14,718 nucleotides of DNA from Pelotomaculum sp. UBA3103 (GCA_002365855.1 DFAP01000102.1:1-14718), one strand, 5' to 3'. Shown: positions 1 to 7,510, counted from the stretch's first letter. Notes: generated by a model not told the origin, from the letters alone. Translations and numbers: made by a program.

Positions 1-26
1 TAATTAGTTACATAAAATTTGATATC

Positions 27-69
27 TAGGAACAATGATGTTTCTATCTCTGGAAACTGAGTAGTTTCT
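27..69 (+). promoter_or_regulatory. Candidate ANTAR-type dual hexaloop antitermination leader of glnA
   Basis: Two short hairpins lie in tandem upstream of the glnA terminator. Hairpin 1 pairs 27-33 with 40-46 around the six-base loop AATGAT; hairpin 2 pairs 52-57 with 64-69 around the six-base loop TGAGTA. Five bases separate them. ANTAR-domain antiterminators bind two linked hairpins with six-base loops, favouring A at loop position 1 and G at position 4. Loop 1 has both; loop 2 has only the G. ANTAR control of glutamine synthetase is known in clostridia. The ANTAR gene itself is not in this window, and the second hairpin stops 13 bases short of the terminator stem, so this is inference. 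Confidence 0.45.
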
Positions 70-82
70 CTGGGGTAAAGAT

Positions 83-133
83 GCCTCGTGCCAGTCGTTT
101 ATATGATGTCTGGTATGAGGCTTTTTGTTTTTT
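83..133 (+). terminator. Strong intrinsic terminator or attenuator before glnA
   Basis: A 12-base-pair stem (83-94 with 110-121, two G-U pairs) with a 15-base loop is followed by TTTTTGTTTTTTT. It may end an upstream gene, or act as the attenuator of the glnA leader, since it sits 70 bases before the glnA start and downstream of two hexaloop hairpins. Confidence 0.8.
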
Positions 134-202
134 TACGGAAAGGAGGTTATTTTCCGGTAAAAATTTTAGTTAAAGTAAATAAAAATGAGGAGGTAAATGT
201 AA

Positions 203-1621
203 ATGAAAACCGCACAGGATGTCCTGGCTTTTGCAAAGGACAAGGACGTTAAAATGGTCGACCTGAAATTCATCGATCTGCCAGGTATCTGGCAGCATTT
301 CACGGTTCCCCTGGCAGAGCTTGACGAGAACGCCTTTGTCGAAGGTTTTGGCTTTGACGGTTCCAGCATCCGTGGGTTCAGGGTTATTAACGAAAGCGAC
401 ATGGTTCTTATCCCCGATCCGGAGACGGTCGTAATAGACCCGTTTAACAAAGTCACTACCATGAGTTTAATCTGTAATGTTTTCGACCCCGTAACCGGAG
501 AGAGATATAACCGTGACCCCCGCGGTATTGCTCAAAAAGCGGAGGAATATCTGAAAACTACCGGAATCGCCGACGAAAGCTTCTGGGGGCCTGAAGCCGA
601 ATTCTTTGTTTTTGACGATATCAGGTTTGATCAGAACCAGCATTCAGGCTACTACTATGTTGATTCGATTGAGGGTACCTGGAATACGGGACGTGATGAA
701 GGCCCCAACCTGGGATACAAGCCGCGTTACAAAGAAGGCTATTTCCCTGTCCCGCCTACAGATTCGATGCAGGACCTGCGTAATGAAATGGTGATGACCA
801 TGCTGGAGGCAGGCCTGCCGATTGAATGTCAACATCATGAAGTCGCGACCGCCGGTCAGGCGGAAATTGACATAAAATATGGTCCACTCACCCGTATGGC
901 CGACCAGTTAATGATGTTTAAATATATCGTTAAGAACGTGGCCTACAGGAACAACAGGACGGCTACATTTATGCCAAAGCCGCTTTTTCAGGACAACGGT
1001 ACAGGCATGCATGTTCACCAGAGCTTGTGGAAAGACGGCAGGCCAATCTTTTTTGACAGCGACGGATATGCCAAGCTCAGCGGAACAGCGCTTTATTACA
1101 TTGGCGGCCTGTTAAAGCACGCTCAAGCGCTGACCGCTCTTACCAGCCCAACTACAAACTCATACAAGCGCCTTGTGCCAGGGTACGAGGCTCCGGTCAA
1201 CCTGGTTTATTCCCAGAGGAACAGGAGTGCGGCGGTTCGTATACCCATGTATTCCAGCAACCCCAAGACCAAGCGCATAGAATTCCGGCCGCCCGACCCG
1301 TCCTGCAACCCGTACCTGGCCTTTGCCGCAATGCTTCTGGCCGGTATTGACGGGATAAAAAATAAGATTCATCCTGGAGCTCCGCTTGACAAGGATATTT
1401 TTGAATTGCCCCCCGAAGAGGCTAGAGAAATTCGCTCGGTCCCGGCCTCGCTGGACCAGGCGCTTAAGGCACTGGAAAATGATTATGAGTTCCTGCTGCA
1501 GGGTGGAGTGTTTGACAAGGACCTGATCGACACCTGGATTGAATATAAAACCACCAGGGAAGTAGATGCCATCAGGCTTCGGCCCCACCCGTACGAATTT
1601 ATGCTGTACTATGACATTTAA
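203..1621 (+). CDS. glnA: Type I glutamine synthetase
   Basis: Cytosolic glutamine synthetase, making glutamine from glutamate, ammonia and ATP; the main entry of ammonia into metabolism. At 472 residues it has full GSI length. Visible family motifs in order: [10 protein letters not shown] (near residue 50), [11 protein letters not shown] with the metal-binding glutamates, [11 protein letters not shown] with the active-site histidine, NRSAAVRIP, and [18 protein letters not shown]. The start is supported by GAGGAGGT 8 bases upstream; an ATGTAA start-stop pair directly precedes the true ATG. The loop around residue 396 ([15 protein letters not shown]) matches the adenylylation loop of the E. 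coli-type enzyme, but Phe400 stands where the modified tyrosine would be, so adenylylation there is not possible. The upstream leader (27-133) suggests control by antitermination. Confidence 0.97.
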   Translation: MKTAQDVLAFAKDKDVKMVDLKFIDLPGIWQHFTVPLAELDENAFVEGFGFDGSSIRGFRVINESDMVLIPDPETVVIDPFNKVTTMSLICNVFDPVTGERYNRDPRGIAQKAEEYLKTTGIADESFWGPEAEFFVFDDIRFDQNQHSGYYYVDSIEGTWNTGRDEGPNLGYKPRYKEGYFPVPPTDSMQDLRNEMVMTMLEAGLPIECQHHEVATAGQAEIDIKYGPLTRMADQLMMFKYIVKNVAYRNNRTATFMPKPLFQDNGTGMHVHQSLWKDGRPIFFDSDGYAKLSGTALYYIGGLLKHAQALTALTSPTTNSYKRLVPGYEAPVNLVYSQRNRSAAVRIPMYSSNPKTKRIEFRPPDPSCNPYLAFAAMLLAGIDGIKNKIHPGAPLDKDIFELPPEEAREIRSVPASLDQALKALENDYEFLLQGGVFDKDLIDTWIEYKTTREVDAIRLRPHPYEFMLYYDI

Positions 1622-1647
1622 ACCGGGCCGAAGGACTGAAAATTTTG

Positions 1648-1678
1648 AGGCCTCTCGTTCATAAAGAACTTGGGGCCT
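1648..1678 (+). terminator. Weak hairpin after glnA
   Basis: AGGCCTC (1648-1654) can pair with GGGGCCT (1672-1678), but only a poor T run (TTGAGTTT) follows. It may be a leaky terminator between glnA and the next gene. Confidence 0.3.
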
Positions 1679-1706
1679 TGAGTTTCAACAGCTGGGAGGA
1701 GTAACC

Positions 1707-2540
1707 TTGCTGAAGGTGGATAAGGCTTTTCAAAATTTTGCAGCTGGACTTGTGCCGCCCCGGGAAAGTCTCAATGCCGCAATAGAAAAAAGCGAACAGG
1801 TCAGCAAGTGGGCGAAACAAAAACTGAAACTGACAGGGACTTTTTATGGCGGCTCCTATCGCAGGGGAACAGCCATGCCGCTGGATAGCCTGAGGTTACA
1901 CCTGCTGCTGAGTCAGAAATATTATTATGATTTTAATGAAAATTCCACAAAATTGCTAAGCTACATAAGAAAAAGGATAGCTGAAGACTACAGTGATCCC
2001 GTGATAGGTGAAGGCGGGACAGTAGTCAGGTTGAAATCTGCAGATGCGGTTGACCTTGACCTGGTGCTTTCGATAAAACTTACGCGGGGAGGATACCTCG
2101 TTCCGAACGGACATGGGGGCTGGTATAAAACCAACCCCAGCAAAGAAGAGAAACTTTTCAGGAATAAAGAGGATGCGTCTTCCGGAAGGTTTCTGGCACT
2201 GGCAAAATTAATTAAGGCCTGGAATCTTTACACTGACTCACCATTCAACTCATACTATCTTGAACTGGTGGTTTACTACAGGGTTAATGACTTTGTAAAG
2301 CTATACTCAGATTTGGTTTTTTCCGTGTATTCCAGTATGAGCCTTTTTTTACCGGAGTTTTTAAACTGCCCGGCGGTGGGGGAGATCGTATCGTCAGGCA
2401 CCCAGGTAGAGGCAAGGCACAAGCATGTGGAAAAAGCCTATAACCTGGCCAAACAAGCTAATGGTGAAAAAAACAGCGAAAATGCGATTTTACTTTGGGG
2501 ATCCCTTTTTGGCGAGAATTTTGGCCGGAGTCAGTTTTAG
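1707..2540 (+). CDS. CD-NTase/OAS-fold nucleotidyltransferase-like protein, probably inactive
   Basis: 277 residues, TTG start with GGGAGGA 6 bases upstream. The architecture resembles bacterial CD-NTases, which make cyclic oligonucleotide signals in CBASS. There is an N-terminal helix, then GGSYRRGTAMPLD (residues 48-60), a later DLD (116-118) at the third-acidic-residue position, a helical stretch LAKLIKAWN, and a C-terminal segment with A..H.ka..A and WGSLFGENF typical of the family end. Catalysis needs a DxD soon after the GS motif; ungapped alignment puts Ser61-Leu62-Arg63 there, with only Asp60 before it. I infer a non-catalytic protein, perhaps a nucleotide sensor or a decaying enzyme. 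No CBASS effector, E1/E2 or JAB partner is adjacent, and a terminator follows. Other NTase-fold families remain possible. Confidence 0.6.
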   Translation: MLKVDKAFQNFAAGLVPPRESLNAAIEKSEQVSKWAKQKLKLTGTFYGGSYRRGTAMPLDSLRLHLLLSQKYYYDFNENSTKLLSYIRKRIAEDYSDPVIGEGGTVVRLKSADAVDLDLVLSIKLTRGGYLVPNGHGGWYKTNPSKEEKLFRNKEDASSGRFLALAKLIKAWNLYTDSPFNSYYLELVVYYRVNDFVKLYSDLVFSVYSSMSLFLPEFLNCPAVGEIVSSGTQVEARHKHVEKAYNLAKQANGEKNSENAILLWGSLFGENFGRSQF

Positions 2541-2567
2541 ATAACCCCTTTGAAATGAATTAATGCT

Positions 2568-2597
2568 AAACTACCTGACCGGTAGTTTTATTTTTTG
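2568..2597 (+). terminator. Intrinsic terminator after the NTase-like gene
   Basis: Perfect 8-base-pair stem AAACTACC (2568-2575) with GGTAGTTT (2581-2588), five-base loop, followed by TATTTTTTG. Confidence 0.85.
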
Positions 2598-2617
2598 TAT
2601 TCATATAATTTTACTGA

Positions 2618-2826
2618 AGTCTAAGCGAAGTCAATCTCAACGGGTGTCTGCAATATCATTTCCTTAAGGAGGAAAAAACAGGTACAGGGAAGAAATATAT
2701 TAAGACTATCCTTTTCGACCTGATCATGCAGGTGGCCTCGCTGATATGGAGTATTATGCCGCCATCCATTTCGGTAAAGCACGGCTGGAATACCATTCAA
2801 GCGTGCTTTATACCAGCGGCGTTTAA
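2618..2826 (+). pseudogene. Possible frameshifted relic in a gene-poor stretch
   Basis: The 411 bases between the NTase-like gene and trmK hold no clear intact gene. One + frame runs open from 2618 and reads protein-like up to about 2715 (ends KKYIKTILFD). A second frame, open from 2704 to the stop at 2824-2826, then reads DHAGGLADMEYYAAIHFGKA and onward, which looks more natural than the continuation of the first frame. A single small indel near 2710 would join them. I do not recognise the family. The first frame itself stays open to 2938, so it could also be chance. Confidence 0.25.
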
Positions 2827-2951
2827 GCATATCATAAAATGGGAATTATTAAATAGAAATCCACTTTCAGGCCGTACGCTCAGTAATAAGTTTTTTCATA
2901 ATAAAGACAGGCCGCGCTGTACTTTGGTTACTATTTAGATGGGAGAATTCC

Positions 2952-3641
2952 ATGGAGCTTGCGAAACGCCTGGCAGCTGCGGCGGTATATATTCCAAAAG
3001 GCAGTATTGCAGCCGATATAGGGACAGACCACGCTTACTTGCCTATTTATCTGATAGAAAAAGGTATATGCTCACGGGTAATAGCAACTGAATTAAATTC
3101 TGGTCCGTTTGAGTCTGCAAAAAACAGGTTGAAGGACTTCCGCTTTAGTGACAAGATTGACTTAAGGCTCGGGTCCGGACTGAAAGCTTTGAGGCCGGGA
3201 GAGGCTGATGTTCTTGTTCTGGCCGGTATGGGCGGCAATACTATCAGAGAGATACTGGCTGAGGAGCCGGATATATTGAAAACGGTAGGAAGACTTGTTT
3301 TGCAGCCGATGGCTGATCCAGGCGATTTAAGGGCCTGGCTTGCTGCCAACGGTTGGATGATTATTGATGAAAAGCTGGTCCAAGAAGACGGCAGGATTTA
3401 CGTTGTTGTAGCCGCAGACCCCGGTCATGAAAAAATAAAAGACCCGGTTTTACTGGAGTTGGGGCCCCGGCTTCTTGAAAAAAAGGATCCGCTTATGAAA
3501 GTATATATTGAAAAAATAACCGACCGCTATGAGAGGGTCCTGACTAGCCTGTCCGGTTCAAATAGTGACGGGGCAAACTTGAAGGCCTGTGAGCTGAAAA
3601 CAAAGCTTGATCGAATAAGGGAGGTGACAGGATGGCTGTAA
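2952..3641 (+). CDS. trmK: tRNA (adenine-22-N1)-methyltransferase
   Basis: 229 residues. TrmK uses S-adenosylmethionine to methylate N1 of A22 in tRNA. The Rossmann motif I reads ADIGTDHAYLPIYL (residues 21-34), the acidic motif II region is ATELN, and the family signature LVLAGMGGNTIREIL follows, then LVLQPMADPGDLRAWL. These are the hallmarks of the TrmK/COG2384 family. The C-terminal third is helical, as in TrmK. GGGAG lies 7 bases before the ATG. Its end overlaps the start of the nif3-like gene by 10 bases, which implies translational coupling; this gene pair is a common Firmicutes arrangement. Confidence 0.93.
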   Translation: MELAKRLAAAAVYIPKGSIAADIGTDHAYLPIYLIEKGICSRVIATELNSGPFESAKNRLKDFRFSDKIDLRLGSGLKALRPGEADVLVLAGMGGNTIREILAEEPDILKTVGRLVLQPMADPGDLRAWLAANGWMIIDEKLVQEDGRIYVVVAADPGHEKIKDPVLLELGPRLLEKKDPLMKVYIEKITDRYERVLTSLSGSNSDGANLKACELKTKLDRIREVTGWL

Positions 3642-4753
3642 GATGCAGAGAAATCTTTAACATAATAGAGAAATTGGCCCCCTGTCACCTGGCGGAAAAG
3701 TGGGACAACACAGGTCTCCAGGCAGGTAATCCCGGTCAGGTAATTGATAAGGCGCTTATCACACTGGATGTGAATATCCATGTTGCCAGGGAGGCCAGAG
3801 ATATAGGCGCAGGTTTAATTCTCAGTCACCATCCGATGCTGATGGCACCCGTCAAGTCGGTCAGCATGGACACACCAGGCGGTGAATTGCTCGCTTTTAT
3901 CATTCGTAACGACATAACAGTATATGCGGCCCATACAAACCTTGACGCCGCGACTGGAGGGGTTAGCGACGCACTGGCCCGGAAGCTGGATTTAAGCGAA
4001 CTGACTGTACTGCAGCCATCCCAGTCGCGTTACCTGAAACTGGCTGTTTTTGTACCTGTTGGTCACGATGAAAAAGTTCGCAGCAGTATGGCAGAAGCTG
4101 GCGCCGGCTGGATAGGCAATTACAGCAGCTGTTTCTTTTTTACGCGGGGTACCGGTACGTTCAAACCAGCGCCCGGAACAAGGCCTTTCATTGGCAAGAC
4201 AGGTGAATTGGAGCAGGTTGAAGAAGTAAAAGTTGAAACTATTGTACCTGCTTACCGCTTAGATGCGGTGCTTGAGGCCATGCAGAAAGCTCATCCATAC
4301 GAGGAAGTGGCGTATGATTTATACCAGCTCGAAAATATTTGCACTTCCAGTGGATTGGGAAGGGTCGGGATATTACCGGAACCCCTGCCTTTGCAGCGCT
4401 TTGCCGAAAAAGTCAAGGCTGCCCTTGGCCAGGATGCGGTGCGGTTTGGTGGCCCGCCTGATATCATGGTAAAAAGGGTAGCCGTATGCAGCGGCTCCGG
4501 TGCAGATTTTTGGCCCGCAGCCCTGCGGGCCGGTGCGGACACCCTGGTCACAGGAGACGTAAAATATCACACGGCTCAGGATATACTGGCGGCCGGTTTA
4601 AACTTTATCGATGCCGGTCATCATGGAACCGAAGCTGTTATTTTACCAGTGCTCAAAGATCACCTTGATGACTGGTGCGCTAAGGAAAAGAAAAATATAG
4701 TAGTTGTTTTATCGCAAATTAACACCAACCCGTTTACATATGTTTTAGGGTAG
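3632..4753 (+). CDS. Nif3-like dinuclear metal-centre hexameric protein (YqfO type)
   Basis: 373 residues, the long form with an inserted PII-like domain between two Nif3 halves (insert about residues 130-240). Metal-ligand motifs are present: LSHHPMLM (His66, His67), AAHTNLDAATGG (His101, Asp105) and DAGHHGTE (His330-His331, Glu334). Family proteins form toroidal hexamers with a two-metal site. GTP cyclohydrolase I type 2 is a frequent database name, but a biochemical role is not settled, so no symbol is given. AAGGGAGGTG precedes the ATG. It is cotranscribed and overlapped with trmK. The PII-like insert HPYEEVAYDLYQLE region is intact. Confidence 0.92.
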   Translation: MAVRCREIFNIIEKLAPCHLAEKWDNTGLQAGNPGQVIDKALITLDVNIHVAREARDIGAGLILSHHPMLMAPVKSVSMDTPGGELLAFIIRNDITVYAAHTNLDAATGGVSDALARKLDLSELTVLQPSQSRYLKLAVFVPVGHDEKVRSSMAEAGAGWIGNYSSCFFFTRGTGTFKPAPGTRPFIGKTGELEQVEEVKVETIVPAYRLDAVLEAMQKAHPYEEVAYDLYQLENICTSSGLGRVGILPEPLPLQRFAEKVKAALGQDAVRFGGPPDIMVKRVAVCSGSGADFWPAALRAGADTLVTGDVKYHTAQDILAAGLNFIDAGHHGTEAVILPVLKDHLDDWCAKEKKNIVVVLSQINTNPFTYVLG

Positions 4754-4784
4754 GAAGTACTTCTTCCTATCCTTATTAATTTTA
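4748..4784 (+). terminator. Hairpin overlapping the nif3-like stop codon
   Basis: A 10-base-pair stem with one G-U pair (4748-4757 with 4763-4772, loop TACTT) is followed by TTATTAATTTT. It includes the TAG stop of the upstream gene. It may be a partial terminator or an RNA-stability element within the operon. Confidence 0.45.
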
Positions 4785-4799
4785 AGGAGAGGTTATACA

Positions 4800-5510
4800 A
4801 TGCTGGAATTGAAGCCGCTTTGGGAGATTCAGGTACTGGATGATCAAAAGAGGTCCCTGGAGCAGAAGTTAAGGGACGCGCAGATTTCCGTGGAATTAAG
4901 GACACTGAAAAGGGAAATAGAGAGTGGCCGGGCGGCTTTTAATAAGTTGAAAGAAGATTATGCCTCATTTAAAAAACAAATTAAGATGAAAGAAATGGAT
5001 GCAGCCGCTGCAGCAGAACAGATTAGAGAGTTAAGTGAGAAGTTGTACAGCGGCGCTATTACTAATGTAAAAGAAATAGACTCCAGCAGTAAGAAGCTCG
5101 AAAGCTTAAAAGATAAAGTCAAGCGTACGGAGGATGAGATCCTGGCCATAATGGAGCAGAGGGAAGAACTCCGTGCGCGTCTTGAAGAGATGAGCAGTAA
5201 GCTTAACAATAAGGCGGAAAATTACAGGCAAAAGCATGGTTCATTTCTTGCCAACCAACAAAAAATAAGACAGCAGTTAGCCCAGCTTCCCCTGGCCCGG
5301 CAGAAACTGATGGATAAAGTTGACCCGGACCTCTGGAATAATTATATGTCAATGAAAAAAAGATTTAATGACCCTCTCGCCCGGGTTGAGAAGGGAACAT
5401 GCATGGGCTGCCGGGTGGGCATTACCTTTAGCGAATTGCGGCTGTTGAAACACGGGGAAGGGATGGTGTTTTGCAGCCACTGCGGGAGGATGCTTTACTG
5501 GGAAAGGTGA
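4800..5510 (+). CDS. Coiled-coil protein with C-terminal C4 zinc ribbon
   Basis: 236 residues. Residues about 10-165 are charged heptad-like sequence forming a long antiparallel coiled coil. The C-terminus is a zinc ribbon with CMGC (Cys201, Cys204) and CSHC (Cys225, Cys228). This matches the COG1579 family of C4-type zinc-ribbon coiled-coil proteins, thought to bind nucleic acid but without an assigned reaction. AAGGAGAGG precedes the ATG. Placement directly between the nif3-like gene and rnpB is the common order in clostridia and supports the call. There is no signal peptide or membrane segment. Confidence 0.9.
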   Translation: MLELKPLWEIQVLDDQKRSLEQKLRDAQISVELRTLKREIESGRAAFNKLKEDYASFKKQIKMKEMDAAAAAEQIRELSEKLYSGAITNVKEIDSSSKKLESLKDKVKRTEDEILAIMEQREELRARLEEMSSKLNNKAENYRQKHGSFLANQQKIRQQLAQLPLARQKLMDKVDPDLWNNYMSMKKRFNDPLARVEKGTCMGCRVGITFSELRLLKHGEGMVFCSHCGRMLYWER

Positions 5511-5523
5511 AGGGTGATATAAT
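5494..5523 (+). promoter_or_regulatory. Candidate promoter of rnpB
   Basis: A perfect TATAAT (5518-5523) lies just after the zinc-ribbon stop codon, with TTTACT (5494-5499) 18 bases upstream as a weak -35. Transcription would start near 5530, shortly before the predicted RNA 5' end. Confidence 0.5.
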
Positions 5524-5540
5524 TAATAAGGAAAAGTAAT

Positions 5541-5984
5541 GGTGAGTAAATCAGGTGATCGCGGGCGCTTTTTTAAAGGCGCCTGAGGAAAGTCCGGGCT
5601 CCACAGGGCAGGGTGCTGGGTAATACCCAGTGGGGGCGACCCTAAGGAAAGTGCCACAGAAATGCAGACCGCCGCTTTGAGAGGTGAGAGGTTAGAAGTG
5701 TGATTTAAGAAGCAATTCGGCTAAGCCGAATTGCAACAAGTTCTCACATCCCACTTCCCACATCTCACTTCTCAAACGGTAAGGATGGAACGGTGCGGTA
5801 AGAGCGCACCAGCGGCCGGGCGACCGGCCGGCTAGGTAAACCCCACCTGGAGCAAGACCAAATAGGGGAACACCACGCGGCGGCCCGCCGCTAGTTCCCG
5901 GGTTAGGTCGCTAGAGGCGGCTGGTGACAGCCGTCCCAGATAGATGGTCACCCACGACAGAACCCGGCTTATGATTTACTCACC
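5541..5984 (+). ncRNA. rnpB: RNase P RNA, class A
   Basis: The catalytic RNA that trims the 5' leader of precursor tRNAs. P1 is a perfect 13-base-pair helix joining 5541-5553 with 5972-5984, which sets the ends. Conserved blocks are present: GAGGAAAGTCCGGGCTCC (near 5585), CCTAAGGAAAGTGCCACAGA, CGGTGCGGTAAGAGCGCACC (P13/P14 area), AAACCCC, GGTTAGG and ACAGAACCCGGCTTA at the 3' side. The general plan is class A. The RNA is about 444 bases, longer than the usual 350-420, because P12 is extended by a long hairpin (5673-5779). Confidence 0.96.
5673..5779 (+). repeat. Long hairpin insertion extending P12 of rnpB
   Basis: The outer part pairs CCGCTTTGAGAGGTGAGAG with the region ending CTCACTTCTCAAACGG, with mismatches. 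The apex is a perfect 10-base-pair stem, 5712-5721 with 5725-5734, around TAA. In between are purine-rich GAGGTGAGAGG-like units on one arm and TCTCACATCCCACTTCCCACATCTCAC on the other, a low-complexity imperfect inverted repeat. It looks like a small mobile or expanded repeat accommodated in a variable helix. Confidence 0.75.
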
Positions 5985-6024
5985 ACATCCTATTATTCGC
6001 GGTTATGACTTACCGCGCTTGGTT

Positions 6025-6075
6025 ATGGCTCAATGAGTTTGATTATGTCTCACTCACTGGGCCATGCTTTTATTT
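6025..6075 (+). terminator. Terminator of rnpB
   Basis: A 14-base-pair stem with one G-U pair and one mismatch (6025-6038 with 6052-6065) is followed by GCTTTTATTTT. It sits 40 bases after the mature RNA end. Confidence 0.75.
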
Positions 6076-6242
6076 TCGCATCCCCTCGTTATTTAAATTA
6101 CAACAGGGGGGCATTTTTTGGCAAAGGCGAAATAATTCTATCCCGGCCCAAAAAAGAATTATCAGGTCTGCCTGGGTAGCTGAATGTTAAATTAACGCAG
6201 CCTTTTGTTGTTATGGGATATGTTGGGTGAAAAAAAAGGATC

Positions 6243-7427
6243 TTAAGGTCTTAAATGAATTAAATCGTTTTTCAGCTGCTGAAACTCGTTAAAGGATATG
6301 AATCCTTCTTTGTGCATTTCGTATAATTTAATCATATCTTTATGAAAGCCGTCTTCGGCAGAATCACTGGCGGGGATACCGGCCTTTTTTTCGTTCGGGC
6401 AAGCGGGGTCGTGGTGAATACCTGTATCAACATCATCTAGATAATACAAAATGTGTGCAGCTTTATCTAACCCTTTTTCTTCAGCTTTTAAATAGGGCAT
6501 TTGACTTTCAATTTTTGCATGGCCAAGATAGATCTGAACCGTCTTGGGATTGCAACCATCAGTATTTCCTATTTCAGTTGCGACTGTGGCCCGTGCGTCA
6601 CGCGAATTATAACAAATGCCGAGGTCGGGGGCTTTAAGAACATCGCCTACGATTTTTTTCATCTGGCTGCCGCTCATCGGTTCCCCTTCCCGGGAGCGGA
6701 ATACATATTTAATTCCCCCACCTTCTTTTTTGTATTCCATCAGTTTTTTCATCAAATCACCGGTAATTTTCGGTTTGGGAACCGAGCCTCTCTTTAAAAC
6801 TGGGAAAAAAATAATATTGTTGCCGGGGTCTATTTGTGGCCACTGCAGCAGCCTGATCTGTTCAGGCCGTGGCCCGCAGGCTGTAAGCAGTTCAAATATT
6901 AAGAATTCTTTCAGGCCTTTATTCAGGGCTCTTTTTTGAAGCTCTTTCCGGTCCTTTCTGCTGATAATTCTGGATTCCTTTTGAGTCATCCTTTTTGCCC
7001 GAGGCATTGTAAGCTGCCTGGTGGGATCGCTTTGTATTTTTCTGCAATCGTCGCCGGACAGGTAGCTGAAAACAGATTTTAGTGAAAACACCATTCTGCC
7101 CTTGGACTGGGGCGCAGGGTCGTAATTTGTTTCAAAATGTATCTTAAATTTTCTGATTAAATCTACGGTCACATTGCATAACAGCGGCTCAATATTACAG
7201 GATATCATGTATTCCTTTAGCTTCCTTAAATCCCCCCGGTAGGCACTTACGGTCTTTTCCGAGCCGCTCTTATCTGCTACGTGGTGCAGAGCCCAGATCA
7301 TCAGTCCGTCGTCGATGGTGAGAAGATCATCGGGCTTATCCACCATATATTCCATTAGACTGTTTAAGATGTCGTTGCTTTCTTTCTTTTTACCTATTTT
7401 TACTCTCCTAATAATAAAGAGTCCCAA
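6243..7427 (-). CDS. Tyrosine recombinase (phage-type integrase) with SHOCT-like tail
   Basis: 394 residues. A SAM-like N-terminal DNA-binding domain (about 40-125) precedes the catalytic domain. Catalytic residues: Arg187 in CGPRPEQ, a lysine/arginine hairpin near 212-213 (LKRGS), Arg279 in RDARATVATE, His303 in YLGHAK, and the nucleophile Tyr312 in MPYLK. The first box II histidine position appears to be Arg276, a tolerated change in some integrases. Residues 360-391 (MIKLYEMHKEGFISFNEF) resemble the short SHOCT helical motif, unusual for an integrase. The longest frame starts at TTG without a ribosome site; AGGAGAG precedes an ATA codon at residue 11, so the true start is uncertain. It points toward rnpB and marks the left edge of the accessory region. 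Confidence 0.85.
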   Translation of the reverse strand: MGLFIIRRVKIGKKKESNDILNSLMEYMVDKPDDLLTIDDGLMIWALHHVADKSGSEKTVSAYRGDLRKLKEYMISCNIEPLLCNVTVDLIRKFKIHFETNYDPAPQSKGRMVFSLKSVFSYLSGDDCRKIQSDPTRQLTMPRAKRMTQKESRIISRKDRKELQKRALNKGLKEFLIFELLTACGPRPEQIRLLQWPQIDPGNNIIFFPVLKRGSVPKPKITGDLMKKLMEYKKEGGGIKYVFRSREGEPMSGSQMKKIVGDVLKAPDLGICYNSRDARATVATEIGNTDGCNPKTVQIYLGHAKIESQMPYLKAEEKGLDKAAHILYYLDDVDTGIHHDPACPNEKKAGIPASDSAEDGFHKDMIKLYEMHKEGFISFNEFQQLKNDLIHLRP

Positions 7428-7469
7428 TAAGCGGGCTTTTTAAAGGTATCAGCACAAAGGAGTCCCATT

Positions 7470-7509
7470 GAATGCAACATACTAGTATGGTTCTTCAAGT
7501 GTTGCATTC
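7470..7509. repeat. 10-base inverted repeat with central palindrome upstream of the integrase
   Basis: GAATGCAACA (7470-7479) and TGTTGCATTC (7500-7509) are perfect inverted copies 20 bases apart. Overlapping the left copy is the 12-base palindrome CATACTAGTATG (7478-7489). It lies 43 bases upstream of the integrase start, so it may be an operator or recombinase binding site. Confidence 0.6.
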
Positions 7510-7510
7510 G

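Noticed and set aside
139..147. Strong AAAGGAGGT ribosome site far upstream of glnA, inside a small hairpin (136-156)
   Set aside because: No start codon follows at a usable distance, so no leader peptide can be supported; could be a relic.
197..202. ATGTAA start-stop directly before the glnA ATG
   Set aside because: Known minimal-ORF effects exist, but the ribosome site fits glnA and chance is likely in this A/T-rich stretch.
1..202. T-box or glutamine riboswitch before glnA
   Set aside because: No T-box TGGN bulge sequence or glutamine-aptamer core seen; only the two short hairpins and a terminator.
1160..1588. 142-codon minus-strand frame inside glnA
   Set aside because: Opposite-strand shadow of a strongly conserved gene; no family motif.
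5673..5779. CRISPR-like or tandem repeat array
   Set aside because: Units are arms of one imperfect inverted repeat inside rnpB, without regular spacers.
5960..6000. 3' end of rnpB as an integration site for the island
   Set aside because: The integrase lies next door, but I found no second copy of the rnpB 3' end inside the window; the far boundary is not visible.
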